Assembly (NCBI RefSeq): GCF_043290135.1
Contig: NC_134705.1
Location: 56,459,271 to 56,523,270 of the forward strand
Direction: 5' to 3'
Length of the DNA: 64,000 nucleotides
Origin: Rhipicephalus microplus
Lineage: Eukaryota > Arthropoda > Arachnida > Ixodida > Ixodidae
Shown: positions 1 to 12,100 of the stretch, piece by piece
Numbering within the stretch: position 1 is the first letter of the stretch
Layout of the letters: the number at the start of each line of letters is the position of its first letter
Position numbers and translations under genes: made by a program
Notes under the pieces: model-generated
Databases searched by the model: none
What the model saw: only the letters and a program-made list of their open reading frames with translations
Told to the model about the DNA's origin: nothing

Positions 1-1
1 T

Positions 2-499
2 GTGTTTACGGAATCTTGGCTGACTCCTAAAGATAGCCCACCACTGTTCGCGAGTTATGTTCATAATGGCATTGTTCGTTCTTCGAATCGGGGTGGTGGG
101 ATCAGTATGTATGTTAAAAATACCCTCATTCATGACGTTATCCACGACTTGACCTGTATCACGCCTCATATAGAGTGTCTTACAATGTGTGTGCAAAATG
201 TGCTAGTTGCAGCTGTTTACCGACCTCTCACTGGGTATAAGTCTGAAGTTTTTATTTTTATAGAAAAACTTCTGCGCAAACTCCATGTGTTGCGTAGTTC
301 ATTCCTTATCATGGGTGATGTAAATATTGACATGCTCAGTGGGGATGTATCATGTGAGCAGCTGAAAGCTATTCTAGACTCGTTTGCCTGTTCCAATGTT
401 ATCACACAACCTACACGTCTTACCACCCAGAAGGCTACTTTGCTCGATGTAAGTATCATGATGTACCTTGCACCAGTGGTATATTATCACTTGATGTAA
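2..499 (+). pseudogene. APE-type endonuclease domain fragment of a non-LTR retrotransposon
   Basis: The 165-codon open stretch enters from beyond the window. It carries the exonuclease-endonuclease-phosphatase layout of non-LTR elements: an early FTESWL segment, a glycine-rich RGGGISMYVK segment, and a GDVNIDML segment matching the catalytic GDFN block with F changed to V. In family members this domain nicks target DNA to prime reverse transcription. The frame stops at 499, before the final SDH-type block, so the domain is broken. The N terminus is missing because the window begins inside it. It belongs with the RT remnant just downstream. Confidence 0.75.
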
Positions 500-755
500 G
501 CGATCACCTACCTCCCTATCTTCACATTTTAGCCGCTTGAAAGTGACAGGCGCGACTCAAGCGAAAAGCCGTGTTATCGTAGAATGAACTCGGATCAGCT
601 TAACGAATTTATCATGCGCTGGAAATCCCACAGTGGGACTTCGTTTACGCAGAAAAAGACCCTGATAAAGCATACAGTCTTTTCAATGAGGCACTTAGGT
701 TATCTATAACCGACACTTCCCACTTGTTACATTCCGCAGGAAGAAAAAAATTCGC

Positions 756-2663
756 ATGCCTTGGGTTAGTCGATGTTTGTACAAAAGAATAAAACATAAA
801 AACAGAATGTATCATGCATTTGTACAGACACGTGACGCTGCTCTTAGCGAATTTAAAAGATACCGTGATAAGTTAAACGCCGGTTTGAAAAAGGCTAAGA
901 CCTGCTACTATCAAACGCTTTTTGCTACTACACTTAACGAACCGAGAAAGCTGTGGAACGAAGTAAATAATTTATCAAATAACTCGAAAGTAAAACGTCG
1001 TATTAACATTGCAGCTTTTGCCCATGGTGAAACAGAATCGAAAGCACTCACAGAAATGAATGAATACTTTACGAATGTGGGGGAATTTCAAATAAATCTC
1101 AATTATGAAAGTTGTCATGTTACTACACATAAACGCAAAAGGTTGCTACACTCAATTAGTTTATTTCCTACAAGTCCACAAGAGGTATAAAAATTAGTGG
1201 GAAACATTAAAAACAGTGTTTCGGCAGGAATCGATGAGCTAAGTGTCTTACCCATTAAATACATAGCGGCTGTTATATCTTCACCATAAACACATATTAT
1301 TAACAGAATGCTTGAAACTAGAATCTTCCCCTCAGATCTCAAGCTTGCTCGCATATGCCTGATACATAAGGGAGGTGCTGTTGGTGATATAATTAATTAG
1401 AGACCCATTTCGGTGCAACCTGTGTTATCTAAAGTATTTGAAAATGTCATCAACACGCGTCTTGTTAATTTCTTAAATAAGCCCCAAATCGTAAACGATG
1501 CACAATACGGTTTCTAGAAAAAAAAAGCACTGAGCTAGCTTTGTTACATGTAAAGGATAAAATACTACATGACATTGAAAACAAACTCTACAGTGTAGGT
1601 CTTTTCATTGATCTAAGGAAAGCGTTCGATTGCGTTAATCACGATATTCTGCTACTCCAACCTAATGACTATGGCATTCGCGACATCGCCCTAGATCTAT
1701 TAAAGAATTATCTTTCTTGCATAAAGCAGTGTGTCAAAATTGGAGATGTTACCTCCCCTACAACCACGATAAAATAAGGAGTGCCCCAGGGGTCGATTCT
1801 GGGACCCTTATTATTTATATTGTACGTTGATGACTTATTTAATAATCCTAACTCTCCCAAGTTAGTAATGTACGCTGACGACACCAACGTCTTTTTTTCA
1901 GCGCACAATTCCTCAGCTTCAGAAAGTGATAAACGAATATCTTGTTCAGTTGCATGGCTGACTTCACGCTAATAAACTATCCCTAAATAAAAAGAAATCT
2001 AATTACGTCCTCTTTAAGCCCGTTAATGAGCCCTGTGACACAGAGCTTACGCTAATGTATCATGGTACCGTCTTAGAGCGCATAAAATGTCGGAAATGTT
2101 TAGGCGTATTGTTTGAAGAAAGCATGTCGTGGAATACACACAATAAAGTCACTTGAGAGCTAAGGAGAGCCGTCGGTATACTATTTAAACTATCGCATTT
2201 AATTCCTTTACATCTAAAAAAGGCGATATATTACGCACATTTCTACTCCCGCTCATCTTATTGCACACTTGTTTGGGGTACCACAACAACTACTAATTAC
2301 TACAAACTGAAAACAATGCAAAAGAAAGTGCTCAGACTTTTTGAGAACTATTTTGATGAGCCAAAAGACTTACCCACAAATCCTTTATTTGTTAAGTATA
2401 ATTTGCTTAAAGCAACCAAATTATACAATTATAAACTCCTCCTGCACGTAGAGAAACATGATCTTATAGACATGGCACATGCAACATCAAGACGTTATCC
2501 ACTACGTAATACACAGACACCAATACCAAGAACACGTACGAACTACGGAAGGTCAGCCCTCACTTATCAGATACCTGCCCTAATAAATCGTGTATCTTCA
2601 CAAATAAATTTGGTATCCCATTCCATATTTGGTATCCCATTCCATCAGTCAGTTCATCGCTAA
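756..2663 (+). pseudogene. Reverse transcriptase remnant, CR1/jockey type
   Basis: RT blocks appear in order across several frames. They are a linker segment (756-1190), a PISVQPVLSKVFENVI segment near 1410, a FIDLRKAFDCVNHD block near 1605, MPQGSILGPLLF at 1781, and the catalytic YADD box at 1871-1882 with both aspartates kept. A C-terminal thumb-like part follows at 2316-2663. Stops and frameshifts separate the blocks (for example TAG at 1400 and 1516), so no RT can be made. In the family this enzyme copies the element RNA at the nicked target. It is the continuation of the endonuclease fragment at 2-499. Confidence 0.8.
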
Positions 2664-3168
2664 TTGGATAGAGCAGCTGTATTTCACGTACGTTCGCAGC
2701 ATACTTCATTGTAGTTGTGTTTGTTGTGATCGGCACACTGGTCTTCTCGTGGAGTAGCTTCAAGAGGGCGAAAAAGGCAGTTCGATTTCCACTTCACGGT
2801 TGTAGCACAATATGCATGCCAAACGTAAGTTACCGTGACAGGCTTTGCGAAATTGGCAGAAAAACCATGGACTGAAAATTTTCACGCTGTATACCATTCC
2901 AAAACGGGCTTCGCACGAGAAGAGTATATTAAGTTACCCACTTACACCTCGCCACGACGCGACCATGCACTGGAAGTTCGCAAATTCCCTTTTAAGTTTA
3001 CAAGCCATCAGAAAATGCAATGCTTCATCGCCTGACGGGGTAAACATTTTAGAAGACGGGTTTACAACGCTTTGTGAGAGTGTTTACTTTGCATATTTTG
3101 TGCATGTTACCGCTTTGCTGTAATACCAATAGGGCGATGCACGTATGCTATAAATAAATAAATTATAT

Positions 3169-3571
3169 TGCCACGTTCCCTTTCCCAAGTTTTTGTTATC
3201 GTCCCAAAGCACCACACGATTCTCAGCGCAAACCGCGCCTGCAGTTTTCGAGAAGGTTCTGGACTGTAGTAGATCATTTCGATAAGATCACGCACACTGT
3301 GCGAACGGTACAGATTGTTCTGGAACCTACGCCACCGCCAGCGATAAGCTAGAACATTCGACAGCAAGAGTATAAATGCCGACGTGCTTCGCCGCTTGTC
3401 AGTTGTTGATCGAAGGCCGACGCTCCGTTCGCCATCAGTCCGAGACTGCTATCTGTGCGAGACTGCTGCTGTAATTGAACTTTCCTTTTACCGGGCACAG
3501 GTTCGCACAAATAAACAGTTAAATTCCATCACGAAGTCTCCTGTCTTCGGCCACGTCACGACCCCGTGACA
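3169..3571 (+). repeat. 5' LTR of Gypsy-1
   Basis: The repeat begins TGCCAC and ends GTGACA, with the usual TG...CA termini. It matches 8735-9140 along its length apart from scattered substitutions and small indels. It holds a TATAAA box at 3371 and an AATAAA polyadenylation signal at 3510-3515. It should therefore supply promoter and 3' processing signals for the element RNA. Confidence 0.93.
3371..3377 (+). promoter_or_regulatory. TATA box in Gypsy-1 5' LTR
   Basis: TATAAAT lies about 140 bp upstream of the AATAAA signal within the LTR. The same motif is kept at 8938-8944 in the 3' LTR. Its position fits a U3 promoter. Transcription itself cannot be judged from sequence. Confidence 0.6.
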
Positions 3572-3573
3572 TC

Positions 3574-3587
3574 TGGTGGAGGTGCTG
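3574..3587 (+). other. Primer-binding site of Gypsy-1
   Basis: TGGTGGAGGTGCTG starts two bases after the LTR end. It opens with TGG, the complement of the CCA end of tRNA, as a minus-strand primer site should. The identical 14-mer follows the 5' LTR of Gypsy-2 at 17869-17882. I could not assign the tRNA by eye. Confidence 0.75.
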
Positions 3588-3595
3588 CTTCGTTC

Positions 3596-4666
3596 ATGTA
3601 CCGTACGCCCCCGTCAAGCCGTGAACCAAGCCCATGTCGGGGAAAAGACACCGACGCCAACCAGGAGCAGCGAACAAGCCACCGACAGAAAGGGCTACCA
3701 CCGGAGTACGGGCTTCTACAAGACAAGGCGTGGAAGAACAAGGCCATGACCGCGACTGCAGCGACAATGACAACCGCAGCGTCCCAGCCCACGATGGTCA
3801 TACATCAACCCAGGGAACCACCAATTTTCCATGGGTCATCGTTCGAAGACCCGGAGTCCTGGCTAGAAACATACGACGGTGTGGCCGCCTTCAATCACTG
3901 GGACCATGACGAAAAGCTGCGTCGTGTGTTCTTCTATTTGGAAGACACCTCAAGGACCTGGCTCGAAAATCGGGAGTCCGCGCTCCGAACGTGGGATGTT
4001 TTCTGCGGCGCATTTCTGCAAACGTTCACGAGCGTCGCTCGCAAAGATAGGGCCGCTGCTTTATTAGAGACCCGGGTTCAGCTGCCAAATGGAAATGTCG
4101 TCATTTTCACAGAAGAAATGACCCGACTATTCCGTCACGCTGACCCAGACATGCCTCAGGAGAAAAAAGTTTTTTTCCTCATGCGAGGGGTCAAACAAGA
4201 GCTATTCGCGGGACTGATGAGAAACCCACTGAAAACCGTCCAAGAATTTGTAGCCGAAGCGACCACTATCGAAAAGACCCTGGACATGCGCACCAGACAG
4301 TATAGTCGTCGCCTGACTGCAGACTGCGCTGCTGCTCAAGCCAGTAACTCCGGAGACCTGCGTGAAACGACCCGAGCGATCGTCCGGGAAGAGCTGCGCA
4401 AGCTGTTGCCTTCGGCGCAGCCTCAAGTGGATTCATTCGCCGACATTCAGCGAGAAGTTCGGCAATCGCTTCAAATTTCTCACGCACCGCTGCCCGAGCC
4501 GGAAGCTATGAGCTACGCCGCTGCACTGCGCTACAATGCTCCTCCCCGTCCACGCCAAAAAGCCGCCCCATCGCACTTCCGTCGACAGACGCCACCGCCG
4601 CCACCACCCCCACCGACGTCATACCGTTCGCCAGCGGCCCAGCGCAGTGCACCGAGGAAGGACTGA
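3596..4666 (+). pseudogene. gag: Gypsy-1 gag (capsid part)
   Basis: The frame is open from within the LTR end through the primer site. The first ATG is at 3596, and an inner ATG near 3768 matches the start of the Gypsy-2 gag better. A Retrotrans_gag-type capsid region runs from about codon 75 to 215 of the open frame (FHGSSFEDPESWLE, then RTWLENRESALRTWDVF, then LMRGVKQELFAGLM). A proline-rich stretch follows, and the frame then stops at 4666. Comparison with Gypsy-2 shows a frameshift near 4660 that separates capsid from the zinc knuckle. Gag normally packages element RNA into particles. Confidence 0.85.
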
Positions 4667-4958
4667 AGTCTGGCGCACCCCTGACCATCGCCCGCTCTAC
4701 TACCACTGCGGCGAGTCCGGACACACATACCGCTGTTGCCAGTACCAACAGATGGGACTGCGTGGCTTCGCCGTCAATGCACCGCGTCCACAGCTAGGAG
4801 AACGACCACTTGACATCGCCAACTACCTGACAGGAACTTGGTGGACACCACGAAGAACTTTGCCTTCGACGTCGCCCAGCCGCCGCACGTCACCGCACCA
4901 CCGGCAGTACTCTGGCCCAACGCGGGGCCGGTCTCCTAGCCCGTATCCGGGAAACTAA
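4660..4958 (+). pseudogene. Gypsy-1 gag C terminus with damaged zinc knuckle
   Basis: In a different frame from the capsid part, this stretch carries a segment EVWRTPDHRPLYYHCGESGH whose Gypsy-2 counterpart is a CX2CX4HX4C zinc knuckle. Here the first cysteine is tyrosine (LYYHC against LCYHC), so the RNA-binding finger is broken. A basic, serine- and proline-rich tail follows up to the TAA at 4956-4958. About 230 bp of unassigned sequence separate it from the protease. Confidence 0.8.
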
Positions 4959-5191
4959 GGGCTGCAACCGGTGGAGGTGCGGTTACTGTGCGACGAACTA
5001 CCCAAGATCCTCCGACGACGACGACGCCACGACGGAGCTTTCCGAACACAACGTCAACCAGGCAAAGCCCTGACGGCGAAAGCTCACTTACCGAACGTGG
5101 CCTGATAACGCAATATGGAAGCAGCGGAACAAGCTGACGCAGCCGTGACCCGACGCCACGCCCTAACTGTAATGCGAGACGGCGAACTAGC

Positions 5192-5578
5192 GACCTCGAC
5201 GTTCTTATTGATGGCCACAGTGTGACCGCTCTCGTCGATACTGGAGCCGACTATTCTGTCATCAGTGGGTCATTCGCCGCGAAGTTACAGAAAGTTAGGA
5301 CAGCTTGGAAAGGCCCTGAAATCCGCACAGCCGGAGGTCATCTCGTAACGCCTGGTAAAATCTGCACAGCGACAGTCACCATTAACGGCCGTATTTATAT
5401 TACAGACTTCGTAGTCCTACAGCGTTGCTCGAGAAATGTCATCCTTGGCATGGACTTCTTATGCCTCCATGGTGCTGTCATCAACCTAAAAACAAAGTCG
5501 ATAACGTTATCCACAAAAGAACTACCGCCACGCACGCCGTCAGGACACCAGGCCTTGAATGTGCTGGAAGATAAGTGA
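5192..5578 (+). pseudogene. Gypsy-1 aspartic protease domain
   Basis: The frame reads DLDVLIDGHSVTALVDTGADYSVIS, the active-site region of a retropepsin with the catalytic DTGA box near 5237. A later VILGMDFL segment matches the flap-distal ILGMDFL block of Ty3 proteases. In the family the enzyme works as a dimer to cut the polyprotein. The frame ends at 5578 and is not in register with the RT frame that opens at 5668, so at least one frameshift separates them. The ATG-less start suggests expression as part of a polyprotein. Confidence 0.85.
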
Positions 5579-5667
5579 CCATTCCGCCTCGCTCAAGCGT
5601 CATTATTTCAGTCGGCGCTCCTAAATCACCTGACTTGGAAGGCGTCGTTTAAGGCAATCAGCATCTG

Positions 5668-6930
5668 TTGGTCACCCGAAATACTTGCGTCGCAAGAGGA
5701 ATTGCAGAGCTGCGGGGAGGCAAAGCAACGGTTATGCTCACAAATTTCAGCAATGAGTACAAACATGTGAACAAAGGAACAACGGTCGCATACATCGAAG
5801 AAATTGTGGAAGCCACCAGTGCTTTCGCCCTCGCCGATTCTGCGGAACCTGCACAGAGGAACCAAGCCCCTCTCATACCTTTCGAGATCAATCCCAGACT
5901 TCCGAACGATCAGCAAGAACAACTCAAGGCCCTGCTCCTGCAATACAAAGATTGCTTTTCGTCGTCATCGAAAATTCGGCAGACCCCAATCACGAAACAT
6001 CCCATCATAACTGAAGAAAATGCCAGACCACTCCGTCAGAGTCCGTACAGGGTTTCAACGCGAGAACGTGAGGCCATGAAGAGACAAGTTGATGAAATGC
6101 TGCGGGATGACATTATCCAGCCGTCCAAGAGTCCATGGGCATCCGCCGTGGTGTTAGTGAAGAAAAAGGATGGCACCCTAAGTTTCTGCGTCGATTATCG
6201 CCACCTCATCAAAATCACAAGAAAGGACGTGTATCCTCTCCCACGAATAGACGACGCACTTGATCGGCTCCATAACGCCAAGTAATTTTCGTCAATGAAC
6301 CTCAAGACTGGCTGTTGGCAAAATGAAGTCGACGAAAGAAACCGAGAGAAGACGGCGTTTATAACACCTGACGGCCTCTTCGAGTTTAAGGTGATGCCCG
6401 TCGGCCTTTGCTCAGCGCCTGCAACTTTTCAACGCGTTATGGATACAGTACTGACAGGATTGCAGTGGCAGACTTGCCTTGTGTACTTCTACGACGTCGT
6501 CGTGTTTTCCTCGAGTTTCGACGAGCATCTTCGGCGCCTTTAAGCTGTACTTCAAGCCATCAGGACTTCCGGACTCGCACTGAAGCCAGAAAAGTGCACA
6601 TTTGTGTATGAAGAGCTCTTGTTTCTGGGGCACATTATCAGCAAGTCTGGAGTTCGTCCCAATTCATGGAAAGCAGCCACCATCGCCGACTTCCCGCCAC
6701 CCACTGACAAGAAAGCTGTGCGCCGATTTCTGGGCCTGTGCGCCTATTATAGGCGGTTCGTGAAAAACTTCGCCCGCATCGCCGATCCTCTCACTAACCT
6801 TACCAAAGCCGACGTGGAGTTCAAGTGGGAAACGCCACAGGAACACGCTTTCCAGGAGCTTAAACATTGCCTCCAAACGCCTCCGTTACTTGCCCATTTC
6901 GACGAATTCGCCGAGACCGAAATACATACT
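5668..6930 (+). pseudogene. pol: Gypsy-1 reverse transcriptase with altered active site
   Basis: RT blocks are clear: [54 protein letters not shown], then GLFEFKVMPVGLCSAPATFQ. In-frame stops occur at 6283-6285 and 6541-6543. The catalytic YLDD box reads Y-F-Y-D at 6484-6495, so the first metal-binding aspartate is lost as well. The connection segment [20 protein letters not shown] follows. The frame continues without shift into RNase H and integrase, showing that the original pol was one polyprotein. The copy cannot make active RT. Confidence 0.92.
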
Positions 6931-7320
6931 GACGCAAGCAGCGTAGGTCTTGGCGCCGTTCTTGTGCAAAGGGCTGGCGAACTTGAAAAGGATAATAGTT
7001 ACGCCAGCCGATCGCTATCCAAAGCAGAAGCAAATTATTGCAGAACAGAAAAGGAGTGCCTCGCCATCATCGGGGCTACGTCGAAATTTCGCCCCTACCC
7101 CTACGGCAGGCCCTTCAAAGTTGTAAGCGACCACCACGCCTTGAGTTGGCTAGCCATCTTGAAGGACCCTTCAGATCGCCTCGCACGATGGAGCTTGAGA
7201 CTTCAAGAATAAGACATTACTGTCATTTACAAGTCCGGCAAAAAACACTCTGACGCCGACTGTCTTTCTCGTGCGCCTGTCGACCAACCGCTACCCGACG
7301 ACCCGGATGACGACTACTTC
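6931..7320 (+). pseudogene. Gypsy-1 RNase H domain
   Basis: This continues the RT frame. The domain opens at [14 protein letters not shown], with the first catalytic aspartate at 6931-6933. It continues through [15 protein letters not shown] (catalytic glutamate) and [13 protein letters not shown] (second aspartate). It ends with the DADCLSRAP block near 7250, the Ty3 equivalent of the last RNase H motif. An in-frame TAA at 7210-7212 breaks it (Gypsy-2 has a tyrosine codon there). The domain removes the RNA strand from the RNA-DNA hybrid. Confidence 0.9.
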
Positions 7321-8604
7321 TTGGGAACGATAACTACCGACGACTTCGCTGAACGACCGCGGGCCGACGCGGAACTTAAGGCCCTTATAGAATACCTCGA
7401 AGACAGGACCGCCGAAGTCCCGAAGGTATTCAAGCGCGCACTTGCGTCGTTCTTTCTACGAAATGGTCTTCTACAAAAGAAAAACTTTTCACCACTTCGA
7501 GCTAAGTACCTCCTTGTGGTGCCTTCAGCTCTGCGACCAGAACTCCTGCAGACCCTGCACGACGATCCGACGGCAGGGCACCTCGGTGTTTCTCGCTCGC
7601 TCGCGAGGATACAAGAAAGGTACTACTGGCCACGTCTTACCAGCGACGTCACTCATTATGTGAGGACATGCCGGCACTGTCAGTGACGCAAGACACCGCC
7701 GACAAGGCCAGCGAGATTTCTGAAGCCAATTGATCCACCTTGCCGACCTTTCCAGCAGATTGGTATGGACCTACCGGGGCCGTTCCTGACGTCGGCTTTC
7801 GGAAACAAGTGGATCGTGGCAGCTACCGACTACCTCACCCGCTACGCCGAGACAAAAGCCCTGCCAAAAGGCAGTGCATCTGAGGTAGCTAAGTTCTTCG
7901 TCAAAAATATTGTCCTACGTCACGGTGCACCGGAGGTCCTTATCACCGACAGAGGAACGGCATTCACTGCCGACTTAACTCAAGCGATCTTGGCATACAG
8001 CCAAACAAACCACCGCCGGACGACAGCGTACCACCCACAGACCAATGGCCTCACCGAGCGGCTTAACAAGACGATCGCCGACATGCTGTCAATGTACGTC
8101 GATGTCGAACACAAGACGTGGGACGCCATTCTTCCGTATGTGACCTTCGCATACAACACGGCGGTGCAGGAGACGACGCAGATATCTCCATACAAATTGG
8201 TCAACGGAAAGAGCCCGGCAACGACGCTCGATGCCATGTTACCCAACGTCACCGACGAAAAAAACCTCGGTGTGAGCAAGTACCTTCGGCACGCCGAAGA
8301 AGCCCGACAACTTGCGCGTCTTCGTATCAAGAATCAACAGACGACCGACAGCCACCGTTACAACCTTCGACGACGCTTCATGGAATACCAGCCCGGTGAA
8401 CGTGTTTGCGTGTGGACGCCGATACGCCGACGTGGACTAAGTGAAAAGCTTCTGTGACGGTACTTCGGACCGTACAAGGTAGTTCGACGTCTCAGCCCAC
8501 TTGATTACGAGGTTATCCCCGACGGCATCACGAACTCTCAACGATGCCGATCGCGACCTGAAGCCGTCCATTTCGCGCGCCTCAGGCCGTTTCAGGTGCG
8601 TTAA
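7321..8604 (+). pseudogene. Gypsy-1 integrase
   Basis: The frame is the same as RT. The N-terminal HHCC zinc domain lies at about 7558-7683 (LHDDPTAGHLGVS ... CRHC). The catalytic core has D at 7828-7830 (ATDYLTRY), D at 7948-7950 (ITDRGTAF) and E at 8056-8058 (NGLTERLN), a D-35-E spacing. Stops at 7684-7686 and 8455-8457 interrupt it. The Gypsy-2 copy has CGA at the first of these, so a CpG-type C-to-T change is a likely cause there. The C terminus reads on through RYFGPYKVVRRLSPLDYEV to TAA at 8602-8604. No chromodomain was recognised. Confidence 0.92.
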
Positions 8605-8722
8605 CAATCTGAAACACGTGTTTTTTTGTATTATTGTTGTATCGTGATTTATTCATTGTACTTTCTTGGATTATTATTTTACCTTCATCTTTAGTTAAAG
8701 CATTGGGACGATGCCTTTTTTC

Positions 8723-8734
8723 AGAGGGGGGCAA
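8723..8734 (+). other. Polypurine tract of Gypsy-1
   Basis: AGAGGGGGGCAA sits directly before the TG of the 3' LTR. Gypsy-2 has the closely similar AAAGGGGGGCAA at the same place (22929-22940). Such tracts prime plus-strand DNA synthesis. Confidence 0.8.
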
Positions 8735-9140
8735 TGCCACGTTCCATTTCCCAAGTTTTTGTTATCGTCCCAAAACACCACACGATTCTCAGCGCAAACC
8801 GCGCCTGCAGTTTTCGAGAAGGTTCCGGACTGTAGAAGATCATTTCGTTAAGATCACGCCCACTGTGCGAACGGTACAGATTGTTCTGGAACCTACGCCA
8901 CCGCCAGCGATAAGGTTAGAACATTCGACGGCAAGAGTATAAATGCCGACGTGCTTCGCCGCTTGTCAGTTGTTGATCGAAAGCCGACGCTCCGTTCGCC
9001 GCTATCAGTCCGATACCGATTTCTGTGCGAGACTGCTGCTGTAATTGGACTTTCCTTTTACGGGCACAGGTTCGCCCAAATAAACAGTTATATCCTAACA
9101 CGAAGTGTCCTGTCTTCTGCCACGTCACGACCCAGTGACA
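8735..9140 (+). repeat. 3' LTR of Gypsy-1
   Basis: This partner of 3169-3571 has the same TGCCAC start and GTGACA end. TATAAA is at 8938-8943 and AATAAA at 9079-9084. Differences from the 5' LTR include several substitutions, a 3-bp gain in the CGCCGCTATCAG region and the lack of one C in the TTTTACGGG stretch. Confidence 0.93.
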
Positions 9141-12100
9141 ATATAATATAAATAATTAGGTAACTAAACACATAAATAAATAAACAAAATAATAAATGTT
9201 AGGTGTCCACCATTCTATGTCACGCTGCAAGCATATAGCCACGCAAAATGTTTTTTTTAAGAAGACAGTCTTTTTTGGGGATATTCGACGGAAACATTTT
9301 GGTCTGTCTGTTTGTACATTTGTGTGCTGCTCCGCCCTTACTGATACCTCAAACGGCACCTAACGGCGAACCACATCCGCAGTGCCCACCAATAGTGCTC
9401 AAGGTTTAGCGTTCATACTTGTGCGACTGTATATTAAAAATCAATTATTGTGCATATCTGAGGTACCACAACAACGCGTCGATGTTTTGTATGTTTGCCT
9501 TTATGCGAGAGAAAGAACACACAAGTAATTCAAAGGACCGTGGTGTTTATCACGCTGCGCTGACAGTGCAACGCGATGCACAAAAAGGTCAGTGCTTCCA
9601 ACGCTTTGCTTCCAACGCTTTGCTAAGATGGTGGTGGCACCTGCCCATCGCTTTGCGTTCTACACGTCATCACCTCCGAGACAAGCGTGCATCTTTCCCC
9701 GTGGGCGCGGGCACCTTCTCTTTTTTTCCGGACTGCCAGATGGCGCTCCTTTCTAACGTGCCTTGATGCGCTCGTTCGCCTCCGCTACACGCTCCAGGCA
9801 AAAACGCAGTGCCTCCAGAATACCATTCACCAATTTTCTTGCGCAGAACATCATGTAATCTTTTTGTTCACTCTCTCCAGACGCAAGACTATCGTATTTT
9901 TACGACATATGCAATATAACATGCAGATTTAGGGCCATTTTTATAGCGGAAGTAACCATTCAGCTTCCATGAAGATGCTTCGTGTACGGCAATAGGACGC
10001 AAAGCTGTTTCTTATAATTAAGAGATGAAAAAGGAAAGATAGAATGCGAAGAATAATATTTGTAGCTCAGTGTTTAAAAACTACGACACAAATATGAAGC
10101 AAGCCTTGGTGGAAAGCTTCTCAAATTTTGAGGATCTGGTGTTTTACCATCCTCGTGTGTGTACCATTTAGCATCGATCAATGGGACCGGTGAGACTCTT
10201 TGGCCATCAGATCAGCACCTCAACCCACCCACTTTAGGTCACGCATTGCAACGCGTACGCGTGGGGGCGGCGAAACAGTTTAAAAATCGCTACGGTCGCC
10301 GGCTGGGGCTTCCAAGCACAGCGCAGCACAGAAATAGGCCCAGTCAAAGCCTGGGCTTGAGCAGCCCTGCAGCGACACTACGAGAAAACCGACAAGTCGA
10401 GAGCTTTCGCGTAACGCACGACGCAACACCGAGATAGCATCGATTAGTCCTCCTTGATATTCTCACTAAGGCGCATTGTTAAGTAGCTATTGAGGTTTTA
10501 GGTCGCAAAACAAGGTAACGCTAGCAGCTAATTCTTTCAGGGGCGAAGCTCCTTGTGATCGAGGCTAGTCCCCCATCGCCTAGCCAGCCGCTAATACTCG
10601 AGCACTCCTTAGAAGCGCATCTGTGTTCTCACTTTTCGTAGGAATGGGCTGTGCAGCACTCGCTCTACTTTGACGCGTGCTCTAGTTTAGGGCCAGAACT
10701 ACAAACTGCGATCACGCTACACTCACTTTCTATCTTTTTCGACAGTCGTCAGTCAGTGTATTTCGATAATATGAATGAAGATAGGGTGGCGCAGCGGAGG
10801 GCTCAAAGCAGCTGCATTGCGGTCTCATCATCAAGCCAGCCTATAGCTTAGGGCTTCAGAAGCCAAAGCTGAAGCGGGAGGGCAGTGTCGTGCGGATCAG
10901 GACATGGGAGCACTATAAGCTGAAGCGACACGAGCTCATCGACAAGCGGACGTGTAGGTGGCGAAGACCCGCGAAGTGGAATCTAAACGGAAGCGCTGCA
11001 TCACGCTACCAGACGGCGACGAATTGAATACTTGTGTGTGTATATGCTGTACAACCCCGTGTCGGTCCCGCCTTTACATGATTATTGAGGGGGGGGGATA
11101 TTTCGAAGGATTCAAAGTTTACCAGATTACCTCCGGAGCTTCGAACACTCATTATCCTTCACCTCGTGGATTTGCGGGCATTTTTTGCAATCCAATGCTC
11201 CTAAAAGCTACGAAACTCCACCTAAAGCGAGTGCGGTAGCTTCAGAGGATTGAGCCAGTTTCCTGCTATGATTCGACAGAATACGCTACGTTTACGAGTT
11301 GAGGACAGTGGTGTCAATCGAGAGGACATACGCCTGCTCTCGCGACCACGCGCCTATGCCTTAGGTTCGCATTTGGTCTGGAGTAACGCAGGACCCTCCT
11401 CACCCCTCTTTCCTGGTAAAGCTTCGCACCTTCAGCTGACGTGAAGTGGCTGCGACCTTGGCGAGCTTACGATGCGAAGTGTCGCGCGTGGAGCGATATT
11501 AACGCTGCGTCCTTGATAAGACGAAGACGACCAGATCTTTTTGTCTCAGCTGCAGCTACGCTAACGCCCAGCGTCCACATTCTTCTACTACCATGTAAAA
11601 CCTAGAATGTACGGCGCAATGTTAGATATTTTAGCTTTATATCTAACCTGTTTGGGACGCCGAAGGCACAAACGTGCTGACTGTGCCCATAAATATGTAT
11701 CGCAATGGGAAAGACAACTAATACATCTATTTGTTTGTATTGAACTGTTTGTGTGTGAAAAAGGTAATTTTTCAAAGTTGAACAAGCTGAAAGGCTTATT
11801 TTTGAAGAGATACAATATCTGAAACGCTTATTGAGAGAGTTTATTGACAAACCCTATTGAAAAGTGCTTAAAGGTTTTTGTAGAAATTCGCTCTAACGCT
11901 TTTGGCTTATAGTGTCACGTAAATACTAGTTGTGTAATTTCCTTGCTTGTTTACGATTGTTTCTTGTTCGCATTAACTCGGGGGCGATTTCGTACCTCCA
12001 AATGCCGCAACAATTGCAAATGAAACGTGCATGCGCACCTCTGCTGCGCAGGACGCCTCCAACCGGGCGACGAGTGGTATTATCTACGGCTGAAACACCT

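Larger units (their letters stand above)
1..3168 (+). mobile_element. CR1/jockey-type non-LTR retrotransposon, 5' cut by window edge, decayed
   Basis: Endonuclease and reverse transcriptase (RT) remnants lie in the same order and strand as in CR1/jockey-type elements, broken by many stops and frameshifts. Recognisable coding ends near 2663. No RNase H or zinc-knuckle C terminus follows. A run of ATAAATAAATAA ends at about 3163, directly before the Gypsy-1 LTR. The related fragment at 30538-31797 also ends in an ATAAATA tail, so I infer that this tail closes the element and that Gypsy-1 landed in it. The 3' limit is less certain than the coding part, because 2670-3140 holds no recognisable coding sequence. 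Confidence 0.7.
3169..9140 (+). mobile_element. Ty3/Gypsy LTR retrotransposon (Gypsy-1), full length, inactivated
   Basis: The 5972-bp element has two LTRs, a primer-binding site, gag, protease, RT, RNase H, integrase and a polypurine tract, in Ty3/Gypsy order (integrase after RNase H). It is flanked by ATAT at 3165-3168 and 9141-9144, taken as the target duplication. The two LTRs differ at roughly two dozen positions by eye, so the insertion is not recent. Only about 130 bp separate the integrase end from the 3' LTR, so there is no envelope gene. Gag has a frameshift and pol has five in-frame stops, so the copy is dead. Confidence 0.93.

Noticed and set aside
8605..8942. An envelope gene in Gypsy-1 (102-codon frame at 8634-8942)
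   Set aside because: It runs from the spacer into the 3' LTR, with no signal peptide plus transmembrane layout, and only 130 bp lie outside the LTR.
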